From Paracoccus saliphilus (GTDB lineage Bacteria; Pseudomonadota; Alphaproteobacteria; Rhodobacterales; Rhodobacteraceae), in assembly GCA_003255745.1 (NCBI GenBank), contig QKYL01000162.1, positions 38,734 to 102,733 on the forward strand: a DNA stretch of 64,000 bases, written 5' to 3'. Made by a program: the position numbers and the translations under genes. The notes below the pieces were generated by a model. It saw only the letters and a program-made list of their open reading frames with translations. It had not been told where the DNA came from and made no database searches. This document shows positions 1 through 8,779 of the stretch, piece by piece (positions within the stretch are counted from its first letter, which is position 1; the number at the start of each line of letters is the position of its first letter).

Positions 1-477
1 GACATTTCGTTCGCATTGCTCGTAGACGCGCTGAATATGTTCCCACCGAACGCGGTCGGCGGACATTGGATTTTCCGGCGGAGGCGGCAACAATTCTCCA
101 CTGGAAAGCAGTGCGGACGTCACGTCATTGGCATCGGCAGGTTTGGCCAAATAATCGGTCGCCCCCATTTTGACGGCCGCAACGGCCGTCGCAATAGCGC
201 CATAGCCGGTCAGGACGATAATCCGGGCATCAGCCCGCTTTTCCCGCAGGGCTTCGACAACATCCAGCCCGTTTCCGTCTTCAAGCCGAAGATCAACCAC
301 GGCATAGGCAGGCGCACGTTTCTCGATCAGCCGCATGGCACCTGCAACGGTCAGCGAGGTTTCCGTCTGAAAACCGCGCTTTTCCATAGCGCGCGCCAAT
401 CGGGTGACAAAGATTTCGTCATCGTCCACCAGCAGCAGCGAGGCGTCGGGGCCGATCTGCGCGTTCATTTCATCCAT
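1..477 (-). CDS. regA: RegA/ActR/PrrA response regulator, partial (C-terminus outside window)
   Basis: Cytoplasmic response regulator of the RegB/RegA redox system, which controls photosynthesis, respiration, carbon and nitrogen fixation genes in alphaproteobacteria. The visible 159 residues hold a full receiver domain: acidic pocket DDD at residues 18-20, phospho-acceptor D62 in VVDLRL, the LTGYG switch segment and lysine in YLAKPAD. A proline-rich linker (LPPPPENP) follows, then the start of the short Fis-type DNA-binding region (RVRWEHIQRVYEQC). The frame is still open at base 1, so roughly 25 residues of the recognition helix region are missing because of the window edge, not mutation. 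The start at 477 gives MDEMNAQIG. senC lies upstream on the same strand with a 78-base gap, and regB is divergent, the usual arrangement of this locus. Confidence 0.93.
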   Translation of the reverse strand, partial: MDEMNAQIGPDASLLLVDDDEIFVTRLARAMEKRGFQTETSLTVAGAMRLIEKRAPAYAVVDLRLEDGNGLDVVEALREKRADARIIVLTGYGAIATAVAAVKMGATDYLAKPADANDVTSALLSSGELLPPPPENPMSADRVRWEHIQRVYEQCERNV

Positions 478-555
478 GACTAGCCCTCTTGAATTGGTTT
501 TTGGAATTAACTGCGTATCCGGCCCCAGGCTGTCAAACCCTTGCGACAATATGCC

Positions 556-1185
556 TTATGCCGCTGCGTCGACAAAGCAGCCCGTGCGTTCTGCCACATC
601 CTGGGCCGGCGTGTCGCGCGAAAAGAACTCGACTGTCTTTTCGCCCTGCATGACCAGATAGGTATTGGTCATATGATCGACCAAATAATATTCCTGATCC
701 TCCTCGTCATGGGCTTTGAAGTAATTGCGCCAACCCTTGTTGACGGCTGCGATTTCCTCCTGCGATCCCGTCAGGCCGATCATGTCGTCCGAAAAAAGAC
801 TGGTGAAGTCTGCCAGAACCTCGGGCGTGTCGCGGCGCGGATCGACCGTGATGAAAACCGTCTGCACATCCTTGCCGGCGTCTTTCAGGATTTGTTCAGC
901 TTCGGCATTGCGCGCACTGTCCAAAGGACAGACATCCGGACAGAATGTATATCCAAAATAAAGCAGCGTCGGTTTTGAAAAAACGTCGGCCGAAGTTACA
1001 CGCTGGCCGTCCTGCCGCGTCAGCGTGAATTCCGTGCCAAAGCTGTCCATGCCCCCTGCGACGGCGCTGTTGGTGCACTGGGCAAAGGGGTCGGATGAAC
1101 GCTGCTGCGTCAGGAACAGGCCGCCCCCCACCAGGACGCCGACCGCTGCGGCGGTTCCGATCAGCAGGATTTTTCGGTCAGCCAC
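556..1185 (-). CDS. senC: SCO1/SenC/PrrC copper chaperone-like protein
   Basis: Membrane-anchored periplasmic thioredoxin-fold protein of the SCO family, which delivers copper to the CuA site of cytochrome oxidase and, in Rhodobacter (SenC/PrrC), affects redox signalling. The 209-residue product starts with one N-terminal membrane anchor (about residues 5-25). It has the copper/redox motif FCPDVCP with C82 and C86 and the third ligand H171 in VDHMTNTYL. Length is normal for the family. It lies between regA (78 bases downstream) and the divergent regB, which is the conserved regB-senC-regA layout. Confidence 0.93.
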   Translation of the reverse strand: MADRKILLIGTAAAVGVLVGGGLFLTQQRSSDPFAQCTNSAVAGGMDSFGTEFTLTRQDGQRVTSADVFSKPTLLYFGYTFCPDVCPLDSARNAEAEQILKDAGKDVQTVFITVDPRRDTPEVLADFTSLFSDDMIGLTGSQEEIAAVNKGWRNYFKAHDEEDQEYYLVDHMTNTYLVMQGEKTVEFFSRDTPAQDVAERTGCFVDAAA

Positions 1186-1277
1186 GGCATCAGCTCCCTT
1201 CGCGTGTCAAATGCGCGCATTGATCGCCCATCGACCGACAGGTATCAAGTCATGCATTGTCGCAGAAAAGGCCGAAG

Positions 1278-2609
1278 ATGACCCCCGTATCCGGCGCTGA
1301 CGACCTGGCAGACCTGCATCTGGATGCCGGCGACACGCCCAATGCGGAACCGATCCGCATGCGCACCCTGGTGCTGCTGCGCTGGTTCGCGATCGGCGGG
1401 CAGCTGGCAGCGGTGGTCGTGGCCTGGATCATGGGCATCGGCTTTCCCAAAGTTCCTGTCATGATCCTGATCGCATTGGCGATCGCTATGAACCTGTGGA
1501 TGTCCCTGCGACCGCCCAAGCGGACCTCGCCCGGTCGGGCCGTGCTGCAGCTGAGCTTCGACCTGGTGCAGATCTCGGCGCTGATGGCGCTGACAGGAGG
1601 AATGGCCAACCCCTTCGCCCTGCTGGTGCTGGCGCCCGTCACCATTGCTGCCGCCTCGCTGAATGCGCGGCTGGTGCTGGCGCTTGGCCTGGCGACAGTG
1701 GCCGTGACATCCATTGCGGCGGTCTTTGGCGTGCCCCTGCGCGATCCGACCGGAGAAATCCTGCGGATGGAGCCGATCCTGGCGCTTGGTCACTGGGTCG
1801 CGCTGGTGATCGGGGTGGTTTTCTTCGGCGGCTATGCCCATCGCGTCACGGGCGAACTGTCCGACACGTCGAATGCGCTGTTCGCAACCCAGATGGCGCT
1901 GTCGCGCGAACAGCGCCTGCAGCACCTGGGTGGCGTGGTCGCCGCCGCCGCGCATGAAATGGGCACCCCCCTGGCGACCATCAAGCTGATCGCAGGTGAG
2001 TTGGCGGACGAACTGAAGGACCGTCCGGATCTGCATGCAGACGTCATCGCGCTGCGCGATTCCGCCGACCGCTGCGCCCAGATCCTGCGCAGCATGGGCC
2101 GGGCCGGCAAGGATGACCTGCACATGCGGGCGGCCCCCCTGCGCGCCGTTCTGGAGGATGCCGCAAGCCCCCATGCCGACCGCGGTCCGCTGGTGGAAAT
2201 CCGCGCCGACGGTCCTTCGATCCGCCGCGATCCGGCGATCATCCATGCCCTGCGCAACCTGATCCAGAACGCCGTGGATTTCGCCGAAAGCCGGGTCGTG
2301 ATCGAAACCGATGTGACGCCCAACACGCTGACGGTGACGATCCGCGACGATGGTCCGGGCTATCCGTCCACGCTTCTGTCGCGGATTGGCGACCCATATC
2401 TCAGCCGCCGCTCCGAGGTGCAGCGCGGCAGCTACGAAGGCATGGGATTGGGGCTGTTCATCGCCAAGACCTTGCTGGAACGGTCGGGGGCACGCCTGTC
2501 CTTTGCCAATGGCGGACCGGGTGCGGTGGCTTCGGTCCGGTGGCCGATCGAACGCATCGAGGCGCAGGATCGCCTGGCCTTGGCGCAGAACCCCTCCATC
2601 GAGATCTGA
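1278..2609 (+). CDS. regB: RegB/ActS/PrrB redox sensor histidine kinase
   Basis: Membrane sensor kinase that phosphorylates RegA. The N-terminal half contains several membrane helices and the GGMANPF motif (residues 107-113), the conserved quinone-sensing GGxxNPF loop of RegB. The H-box HEMGTPLATIKL places the phosphorylated histidine at H226. C266 in ADRCAQIL corresponds to the redox-active cysteine of RegB (Cys265 in Rhodobacter capsulatus). N-box NLIQNAVDF and the glycine-rich ATP boxes DDGPGYP and GMGLGLFIAK follow. The start was set at ATG 1278, preceded by AAAAGG at a workable distance. An in-frame TTG at 1257 would add seven residues and cannot be excluded. The gene is divergent from senC-regA across about 90 bases that must hold both promoters. 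Confidence 0.93.
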   Translation: MTPVSGADDLADLHLDAGDTPNAEPIRMRTLVLLRWFAIGGQLAAVVVAWIMGIGFPKVPVMILIALAIAMNLWMSLRPPKRTSPGRAVLQLSFDLVQISALMALTGGMANPFALLVLAPVTIAAASLNARLVLALGLATVAVTSIAAVFGVPLRDPTGEILRMEPILALGHWVALVIGVVFFGGYAHRVTGELSDTSNALFATQMALSREQRLQHLGGVVAAAAHEMGTPLATIKLIAGELADELKDRPDLHADVIALRDSADRCAQILRSMGRAGKDDLHMRAAPLRAVLEDAASPHADRGPLVEIRADGPSIRRDPAIIHALRNLIQNAVDFAESRVVIETDVTPNTLTVTIRDDGPGYPSTLLSRIGDPYLSRRSEVQRGSYEGMGLGLFIAKTLLERSGARLSFANGGPGAVASVRWPIERIEAQDRLALAQNPSIEI

Positions 2610-2674
2610 ATATCTTAACCAACTGTTAACAATGCCTGACCTATGCTCCGCTCGAACAAGATGAGGGTCGTGCG

Positions 2675-4297
2675 TTGAACATTCATGGTGCGGTTTTTCT
2701 GGTCGTGACGGTGTTGTGCGGGACGCTGTCGGTGCTGCTGGCTGTGGGGCTGATCCGGTTGTGGGATGGGCGGCGCGCCGGTCGGGGTCGGCCCGCCTCT
2801 GCCGATGCGCTGGAAGGAAGGATCCAGCCCACCGTCTTTCTGTTCCGGGACGAACGCGTGGTCGATGCAACACCCCCTGCCCGGACCCTGCTGGAGCGGA
2901 TCGGCGGCAGCGGCGACGACTGGCCGCGCCTGATGAAGTGGATCGGCCCGCGCTTTCCCGACGTCCTTGATCGCATGCCGCAACTGGCGCGCATCGGGCG
3001 GATCGAACTGACGGGTGAACAGGGTCACGGCAGCGCGGCCCTGCGCCTGGTGGCCGAGGATCTGGGCGACCAACTGTGGCGCCTGACCATCACGGATCCG
3101 GCGGCCGAACATTCGGGCATCGTCGTCGATGCCATGTCCCTTCAGGCGATGGAGGAAGAACTGCACCTGCTGCGGGGCGCCTTGGACCAGACGCCGATGC
3201 TGGTGTGGCGTCTGGATGCCGAGGATCGGGTGACATGGGCCAACGCTGCCTATCTTCGACGGGCCGAGGCGCGCAGCGAGGGCGCCTTGGGATGGCCACT
3301 GCCGCGCCTTCTGGATGCTCCCAAATCGGTTCCGGGGGCAGGGACCGCGACGCGCCGGGCCGCGCTGGAAGACCACGGCATCGTTTCGTGGTACGACTGC
3401 CACAGCCACCGCATGGGGGACGAGGTGATGATGTTCGCCCTGCCCGCCGACGCGGCGGTCCGGGCCGAACGCAGCCTGCGGGAGTTCGTGCAAACGCTGA
3501 CCAAGACATTTGCCGATCTGCCCATCGGCCTTGCAATCTTTGATCAGCAGCGGAACCTGCAGCTGTTCAACCCTGCGTTGATCGACCTTACGGGATTGCC
3601 GACGGGGTTTCTGACCGCGCGGCCCACGCTGTTCGATTTCCTGGACCAGCTGCGCGAACAGCGTATGGTGCCCGAACCCAAGGACTACCGCAGTTGGCGT
3701 CATCACATGGCCAGTTTGGAAAATGCCGCCGCGACCGGCCATCACGTGGAAACCTGGTCGTTGCCCGGTGGGCAGACCTATCGCGTCACGGGCCGCCCCC
3801 ATCCCGATGGCGCCGTGGCTTTCCTGTTCGAGAATATTACGTCGGAAATGTCCCTGACCCGCAAGTTCCGGGCCGAGCTGCTGCTGGGCGCACATGTCCT
3901 GGACGGGCTGGAAGATGCGCTGGCGGTCTTTGCGGGAACGGGGCAGCTGGTCCTCAGCAACAATGCCTATCGGCTGCTGTGGGGCACCCCCCCCGGCAAC
4001 CTGGCCGACATCATCGCCGGATGGGAAGGCGTCACTGCAGTGGGGCCGGGCTTTGCCGCGTTGCGTGACGCCCTTCTGGATGCGCATGACGCGGCACCGG
4101 TCAGCGGGGCGATGGCCGGACCCAAGGGGCAACTGCTGGGCTGGACGGTCACCCCGCTGTCCGGCGGCCGGAAGATGTTGCGCTTTCGCGCGGCATCGGT
4201 ACAGCCCTTCACGTCGACCCATGCAATGGTTGCCGCCGAACATGACGACACAATGCCCCAGATCCGCGCGATGCCCAATGTCATCGGTGCCGACTGA
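2675..4297 (+). CDS. Membrane-anchored PAS-domain protein without a kinase domain
   Basis: A 540-residue protein with one N-terminal membrane helix (about residues 5-28) followed by a long cytoplasmic part. At least three segments read as PAS domains: around residues 160-270 (LDQTPMLVWRLDAEDRVTWAN), 280-400 (FADLPIGLAIFDQQRNLQLFNPAL) and 415-510 (LDGLEDALAVFAGTGQLVLSNNAY). No H-box, ATPase, GGDEF or DNA-binding motif is visible after them, so it is a sensor or scaffold rather than a complete kinase. TTG at 2675 is used because GAGGG lies 7 bases upstream and no better ATG is in frame nearby. It starts 65 bases after regB in the same direction, so co-transcription is possible. Similar PAS-only proteins are commonly annotated in Rhodobacteraceae without a known role. 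Confidence 0.8.
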   Translation: MNIHGAVFLVVTVLCGTLSVLLAVGLIRLWDGRRAGRGRPASADALEGRIQPTVFLFRDERVVDATPPARTLLERIGGSGDDWPRLMKWIGPRFPDVLDRMPQLARIGRIELTGEQGHGSAALRLVAEDLGDQLWRLTITDPAAEHSGIVVDAMSLQAMEEELHLLRGALDQTPMLVWRLDAEDRVTWANAAYLRRAEARSEGALGWPLPRLLDAPKSVPGAGTATRRAALEDHGIVSWYDCHSHRMGDEVMMFALPADAAVRAERSLREFVQTLTKTFADLPIGLAIFDQQRNLQLFNPALIDLTGLPTGFLTARPTLFDFLDQLREQRMVPEPKDYRSWRHHMASLENAAATGHHVETWSLPGGQTYRVTGRPHPDGAVAFLFENITSEMSLTRKFRAELLLGAHVLDGLEDALAVFAGTGQLVLSNNAYRLLWGTPPGNLADIIAGWEGVTAVGPGFAALRDALLDAHDAAPVSGAMAGPKGQLLGWTVTPLSGGRKMLRFRAASVQPFTSTHAMVAAEHDDTMPQIRAMPNVIGAD

Positions 4298-4303
4298 CGT
4301 GAC

Positions 4304-7300
4304 TTAGTAGTCGCGCTCGAAGAACACACCCAGGGAACTGCTGCCGTCGCTTGCAACCGAACCCCGCGCCCGCAGGGATTCGGTGATGTCCAGGTTCAGG
4401 TTGATGGTCGAGCGTCCGCCCTCGCCCACCGACAGGTCGGTGTAGACGTTTTCCGACAGATAGCGCCCAGCGCGCAATTCGATGTTGCCCTCATCATCCG
4501 TGGTCAGGTCCAGATCGTCCAACCCGGCGCTGTCGCGCAGGTTGCCGATGATACCGTCGCCCCCCCGCCCTGCCAGAACCGCGATGGCATTGGCCAGCTG
4601 TGCCGCCTGAAGCGGGCTGATGCTGTCCAGCCCGCGCCCGAACAACAGCTGCGACAGGACCTCCTCCTGCGGCAGCTCGGGCGAGGATTCAAAGGTGATC
4701 TCGGGATCACGCACCTCTCCGTCGATGATGATGCGGGTCACGATGCCGTCGCGCTGCGTTTCGGCCACCAGCCGGATCACCGGCATCAGGCTGCCCTGCA
4801 ACTCGACCAGCCCTTCGGTCAGCGTGAAGCGGTTGCCCAGCAAATCGACCCGGCCCCGGATCAGTTCAAGGTTGCCGATAGGCACGACGTCGCGCGGAGT
4901 TCCACGGATCTGGAAGCTCCCCCCCAATTCGGCATCGATCCCCCTGCCCCTGATAAAGACCCGGTTCGGCGCCGTGATGGTCAGATCAAGCCGCGGCGGA
5001 TTGGCGGGAGGCGTGGCCGGCGGTCCGGCCAGACCGGCATCGCTGGCTGCTTGGCTGGGATAGCCCTCAAGCCCCGCGCGGGCGCGCGTCGCCCGCACGG
5101 GCGGACGCTGACTGCCGACATGGGTGATATCAGGAATTGCCCGCGCACCGCCCAGGCCCGTCGCCGGAATGCGGATCTCAGTTTCACCCAATTCGATGTC
5201 GCCTGAAACCAGCGGCCCCGTGGCATTGGCGCCTGCAATGCGGATGGTCCCGCTTGCCCGTGTTTCGTAAAGGTTGGGATCACGCAGCACCACGTCGTCC
5301 AGAACGATACCGATGTCCAGCGTGCCCGCCTGCAGATCGACCGGGCCGCTCAGCGTCAGCCGCCCGCCTGCTGCCACATTCGCGGCACCTTCCACCTGGA
5401 CTTGGCCGTTCTGGAAATCTGCGGTTATATCCATCTGCTGCAGGCGCAGCCCCAGGCCCGGATCGGCCATCTGGCCATCCTGCAGACGAACCTGGCCCGA
5501 CAGCGATTCCAGCGACGGCGGCCCCTGAAGGCGCAGGTCGATCGCCAGCGGTCCCGACACGCTGCGCGTCCGCAGCGAGGCATTGGCCAGCGCCGAATCC
5601 GCGGTGCCGGTGATGGCCAGATCGGCGGTCGAGCCGTCGCGCGCCACGGTGCCCTCGATATCAAGGTTCGTGCTGCCCGGCGCGGTTGCTTCCAGATCCA
5701 GCGCAAAATCGCCGCCGGTTTCGCGCACCGTGCCGGTAACCGCCGCAGGTCCGGGAAGCTGGGGCACCAGCAGGCCCAGATTGGCAAGCCGCGCATCAAG
5801 GTTGATGCCGCTGTCCGGGGCGCCGTCGGCGCTGATGTTCAGCTGCGGGTTGTCAACTTGCAGACGCTGGACCGAAAGACCCTGCTCGCTCTGGCTGGCG
5901 GCCAGGTCGAAGCTGGTCTGCCCCGCCAGCAGCGGGTCGATCCGGGGCTGGCCCAGGGACAGGCCATTGGCGGTGCCGGTGGCCTCGATGCGGCGGGTGG
6001 TTCCGTCGTCCGTCAGTTGCACATCGGCGTTCAGCGCGCCCGAGATGCCGTTGCCCAGAAAGCGAAGATCGTTCGCATTCACCTGGGCTGTCACATCCGT
6101 CGCCCCCGCGCCCACCTGCCCCGACGCTGTAGCCGACAGACGCGGATTTTCGATTTCCGCCGTCTGGATGATGAACACGCCGTCCTCTTCGATCGCCGTC
6201 ACGGCCAGACGCGTGTCACCCTCCAGCGCACCATCGACCTGCGCCTGACCAAAGGACAGGTCGCTGCCCGCACCGGTCAGCACCAGCCGCCTGATGCCGT
6301 CGCCGGCCTGGCGGAAGCTGCCCTCGGCCTGCAGAGCGCCGCGCCAGCCGGGACCGAACGGCGCCAGCGACGCGATTTCGACATCGGCCGTCAGGTCCGT
6401 CACGCCAGGACCATAAACGCCCTGAACGACTGCGGTCATCTGCTGGTTCGTCAGCTGGCCTTCCGAGATCGTGACAACGCCGTCCTGCTCTGCCGCCCGC
6501 ACCTCAAGGCGCGTGGTACCTGTCAGCGCCCCGTCGACATTGGCCTGACCCAAGGACAGGTCCTGCCCCTCGCCGGTCAGGGCGATCGCTCGTACCCCGT
6601 TCTCCTCGCTCAGGCGCGCTTGGCCGGTGAAGCCGCCCGACCAGCCTTCTTGCAGGTCCGACAGGTCAACAACCGTGAATTCCGCGTTCAAATCGCCTTC
6701 GGCCAGATCGCCTTCGGCCGTGGCGCTCAGCTGAGGGTTCGACAGCTGGAAGCTGTCGAGCTTGTAGCTGTCGCCGCTTTCGCTGGCGATGAGGGTCAGG
6801 TTGGTCTGGCCGCGCAGGGCGTTGTCCAGCGCCTCGATCCCAAGCCGCAGATCCTCGGCCTCGCCGCTGACGGTCAGGCGGCGCTGGCCTGCAGGGCCGT
6901 TCAAGGCCGCCTCGGCTTGCAGGGCGCCGCCGAATTCCGGGTCCGCATCCTCCAGCGACGGCATGGAAATCCGCGCGGTCAGGTCGCTGGACAGACTGCT
7001 GATCATGCCCTGCGCCTCGGCCGTCAACCGGCTGGCATTGATGGTCAGATCCTCGATCTCGATCCCGGTTTCGTCCCGCCGGGCCTGCACGGTGATGGTC
7101 GAGCGGCCGTCCAGCAGCCGGTCCAGCTGCGGCTGGTCCAGCGCGATGTCCGTGCCGGTCACCTGCGCATCCAGGTCGAAGCTTCGGTTCAGGACGACAT
7201 AATAGCCCTCGACCGAGGCATCGGCGGCCCCGGTCAGCTGGCGGTCCGCCAAGGTCGACAGGCGCGACAGGTCGCTATAGCGGGCGTCCATGTCCACCGA

Positions 7301-8779
7301 CACCGTAATGCCGCTGGATAGGCCCGAAACCAGAAGGTTTCCTTCCAACCCGTAATCTGCGCCGATGATCGACAGGTCCGTGACATCAATGGCATTGCCG
7401 GGAGTGAAGTTGAAACCCGCACGCCCGGTGATCTGGTCGCCAATGGCCGCAGCCATGCCCTCTTCGGCAAAGGACAACTGTTCCGCCGCGAATTGCAGAC
7501 TGCCGGTCACCTCGGACAGCGCGCCGTCGGTCAGGACGACCTCTCCGGCGCCATCCAGTTCCAGAGCGCCCAAGGCGACATTGCCCAGGTTCAGCTCGCC
7601 CACGCGGCCGTCCAGCGTCCAGCCCTGGCCTTCGGCAGCATCATAATCCAACGAAAGGCGGCCGGATTCCACCGTCGTGTCGTCCCCTGCAAAGGGCAGC
7701 GGAACCGGCACCTGCGCGGCTTGGGCGTCGCGGCCAAGCGTCACCAGCAACTGGGCGCGCTGCGGCGCCGACTGGTCATTGGTCGAAAGCGAGCCTTCAA
7801 TGCGCAGCGCATCAGTGCGGATATCCAGAACGGGGATCTCCAGCCGACCGGTTTCGGCCCGCCAACCCTGGGCCAGCAACTGAGTTTCCTGGCCAAAGAA
7901 GGCGCGGTCCTCGGGGCGCAGCAGGGTGGCGACGTCGCCGCCCAGTTCAAAGCGAAATGCAGTGCCGGCCGTGCCGTCGGCAGCGGTTTCGCCACTGGCA
8001 CTGACCTGGCCGGTAATACGCGGCTGGCCGTTGGTGGCCAGCCGGATGTCGGCCGCGAAATCGCGGATCTCGCCTTCTCCGCTGATCTGGGCGGTCAGGG
8101 CGGGGCGGTCATAGATGTTCGCCAGATTGGCCAGGATGCCATCGGCGGCCTCGTCAAGGCCCAGGTTCAGGCGCAGGATCTCGGTTTCGTTCGAATAGGC
8201 GGCGTCCAGGATGAACTGGCCGCGTGGTCCGTCCAGGCGGTCGATGGTCAGCTGCGCCTGGCCTTCGCCCCCCTCCAGGCTCATGCCGCCGCTGACGCGC
8301 AGCGCGGCTTCGACCCCGATCACCGGCTCGCCCAGGAAGACACGATCTGCCTGGATCTGCTCGATCTCCAGCGATACCGGCAGTTCGGGCAAGGCAAAAA
8401 CCGGCGCCTCGGCCTGAACCTGCGACTGTTCTCCCTGCGGCAGGCGCGGCAGCAGGATCTCGGCCGCGGACAGTTCGGCAATCTCGATCCGGCCGCGCAG
8501 CAGGGCCGAACGGTTCCACTGGATCGCCCCGTTGCGCAGGGTCAGCCAGACGCCTTCGTCATCGGCGATGCGGATTTCCGAGAATGTCGCCCGCGACGAC
8601 AGCGCACCCTCGAACCCGTCGATCACCACGGTCCGCCCGGCGCCCGACAGGTTGCGTTCCAGAAGGCCCGTCAGAAAGCCCCGGTCATCCTGGATCTGTT
8701 CCGACAGTTCGGCCGCAGATTGGGCCAGCACCGCCAGCGGGAACAGCAGGGCAAAAACATAGATCCAGAACCTGCGCAT
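4304..8779 (-). CDS. tamB: TamB, inner-membrane-anchored translocation and assembly module protein
   Basis: Very long (1491-residue) periplasm-spanning protein with an N-terminal signal anchor, repetitive beta-rich AsmA/TamB body and C-terminal TamB domain (formerly DUF490) ending in GVFFERDY, typical of the family. TamB acts with the outer membrane protein TamA in outer membrane protein assembly, and TamB-like proteins are also implicated in phospholipid transfer between membranes. The middle (residues about 440-1000) consists of repeated units with patterns such as LRLGIEALDNALRGQT and LSLGQANVDGALTGTT, reflecting the stacked beta-taco fold. Its ATG overlaps the tamA stop by one base (TGATG), so the two are translationally coupled. 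Confidence 0.93.
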   Translation of the reverse strand: MRRFWIYVFALLFPLAVLAQSAAELSEQIQDDRGFLTGLLERNLSGAGRTVVIDGFEGALSSRATFSEIRIADDEGVWLTLRNGAIQWNRSALLRGRIEIAELSAAEILLPRLPQGEQSQVQAEAPVFALPELPVSLEIEQIQADRVFLGEPVIGVEAALRVSGGMSLEGGEGQAQLTIDRLDGPRGQFILDAAYSNETEILRLNLGLDEAADGILANLANIYDRPALTAQISGEGEIRDFAADIRLATNGQPRITGQVSASGETAADGTAGTAFRFELGGDVATLLRPEDRAFFGQETQLLAQGWRAETGRLEIPVLDIRTDALRIEGSLSTNDQSAPQRAQLLVTLGRDAQAAQVPVPLPFAGDDTTVESGRLSLDYDAAEGQGWTLDGRVGELNLGNVALGALELDGAGEVVLTDGALSEVTGSLQFAAEQLSFAEEGMAAAIGDQITGRAGFNFTPGNAIDVTDLSIIGADYGLEGNLLVSGLSSGITVSVDMDARYSDLSRLSTLADRQLTGAADASVEGYYVVLNRSFDLDAQVTGTDIALDQPQLDRLLDGRSTITVQARRDETGIEIEDLTINASRLTAEAQGMISSLSSDLTARISMPSLEDADPEFGGALQAEAALNGPAGQRRLTVSGEAEDLRLGIEALDNALRGQTNLTLIASESGDSYKLDSFQLSNPQLSATAEGDLAEGDLNAEFTVVDLSDLQEGWSGGFTGQARLSEENGVRAIALTGEGQDLSLGQANVDGALTGTTRLEVRAAEQDGVVTISEGQLTNQQMTAVVQGVYGPGVTDLTADVEIASLAPFGPGWRGALQAEGSFRQAGDGIRRLVLTGAGSDLSFGQAQVDGALEGDTRLAVTAIEEDGVFIIQTAEIENPRLSATASGQVGAGATDVTAQVNANDLRFLGNGISGALNADVQLTDDGTTRRIEATGTANGLSLGQPRIDPLLAGQTSFDLAASQSEQGLSVQRLQVDNPQLNISADGAPDSGINLDARLANLGLLVPQLPGPAAVTGTVRETGGDFALDLEATAPGSTNLDIEGTVARDGSTADLAITGTADSALANASLRTRSVSGPLAIDLRLQGPPSLESLSGQVRLQDGQMADPGLGLRLQQMDITADFQNGQVQVEGAANVAAGGRLTLSGPVDLQAGTLDIGIVLDDVVLRDPNLYETRASGTIRIAGANATGPLVSGDIELGETEIRIPATGLGGARAIPDITHVGSQRPPVRATRARAGLEGYPSQAASDAGLAGPPATPPANPPRLDLTITAPNRVFIRGRGIDAELGGSFQIRGTPRDVVPIGNLELIRGRVDLLGNRFTLTEGLVELQGSLMPVIRLVAETQRDGIVTRIIIDGEVRDPEITFESSPELPQEEVLSQLLFGRGLDSISPLQAAQLANAIAVLAGRGGDGIIGNLRDSAGLDDLDLTTDDEGNIELRAGRYLSENVYTDLSVGEGGRSTINLNLDITESLRARGSVASDGSSSLGVFFERDY

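Noticed and set aside
1245..2873. A 542-codon open frame antisense to regB
   Set aside because: RegB on the other strand has all expected kinase motifs; the antisense product is low-complexity Arg/His/Gln sequence.
5402..7321. A 639-codon open frame antisense to tamB, and similar long frames opposite pqiB (26039-28285) and the sugar ABC genes (12271-13719)
   Set aside because: They lie wholly opposite well-supported genes and arise from high third-position GC; translations are rich in Arg, Gln, His and Gly and show no domain.
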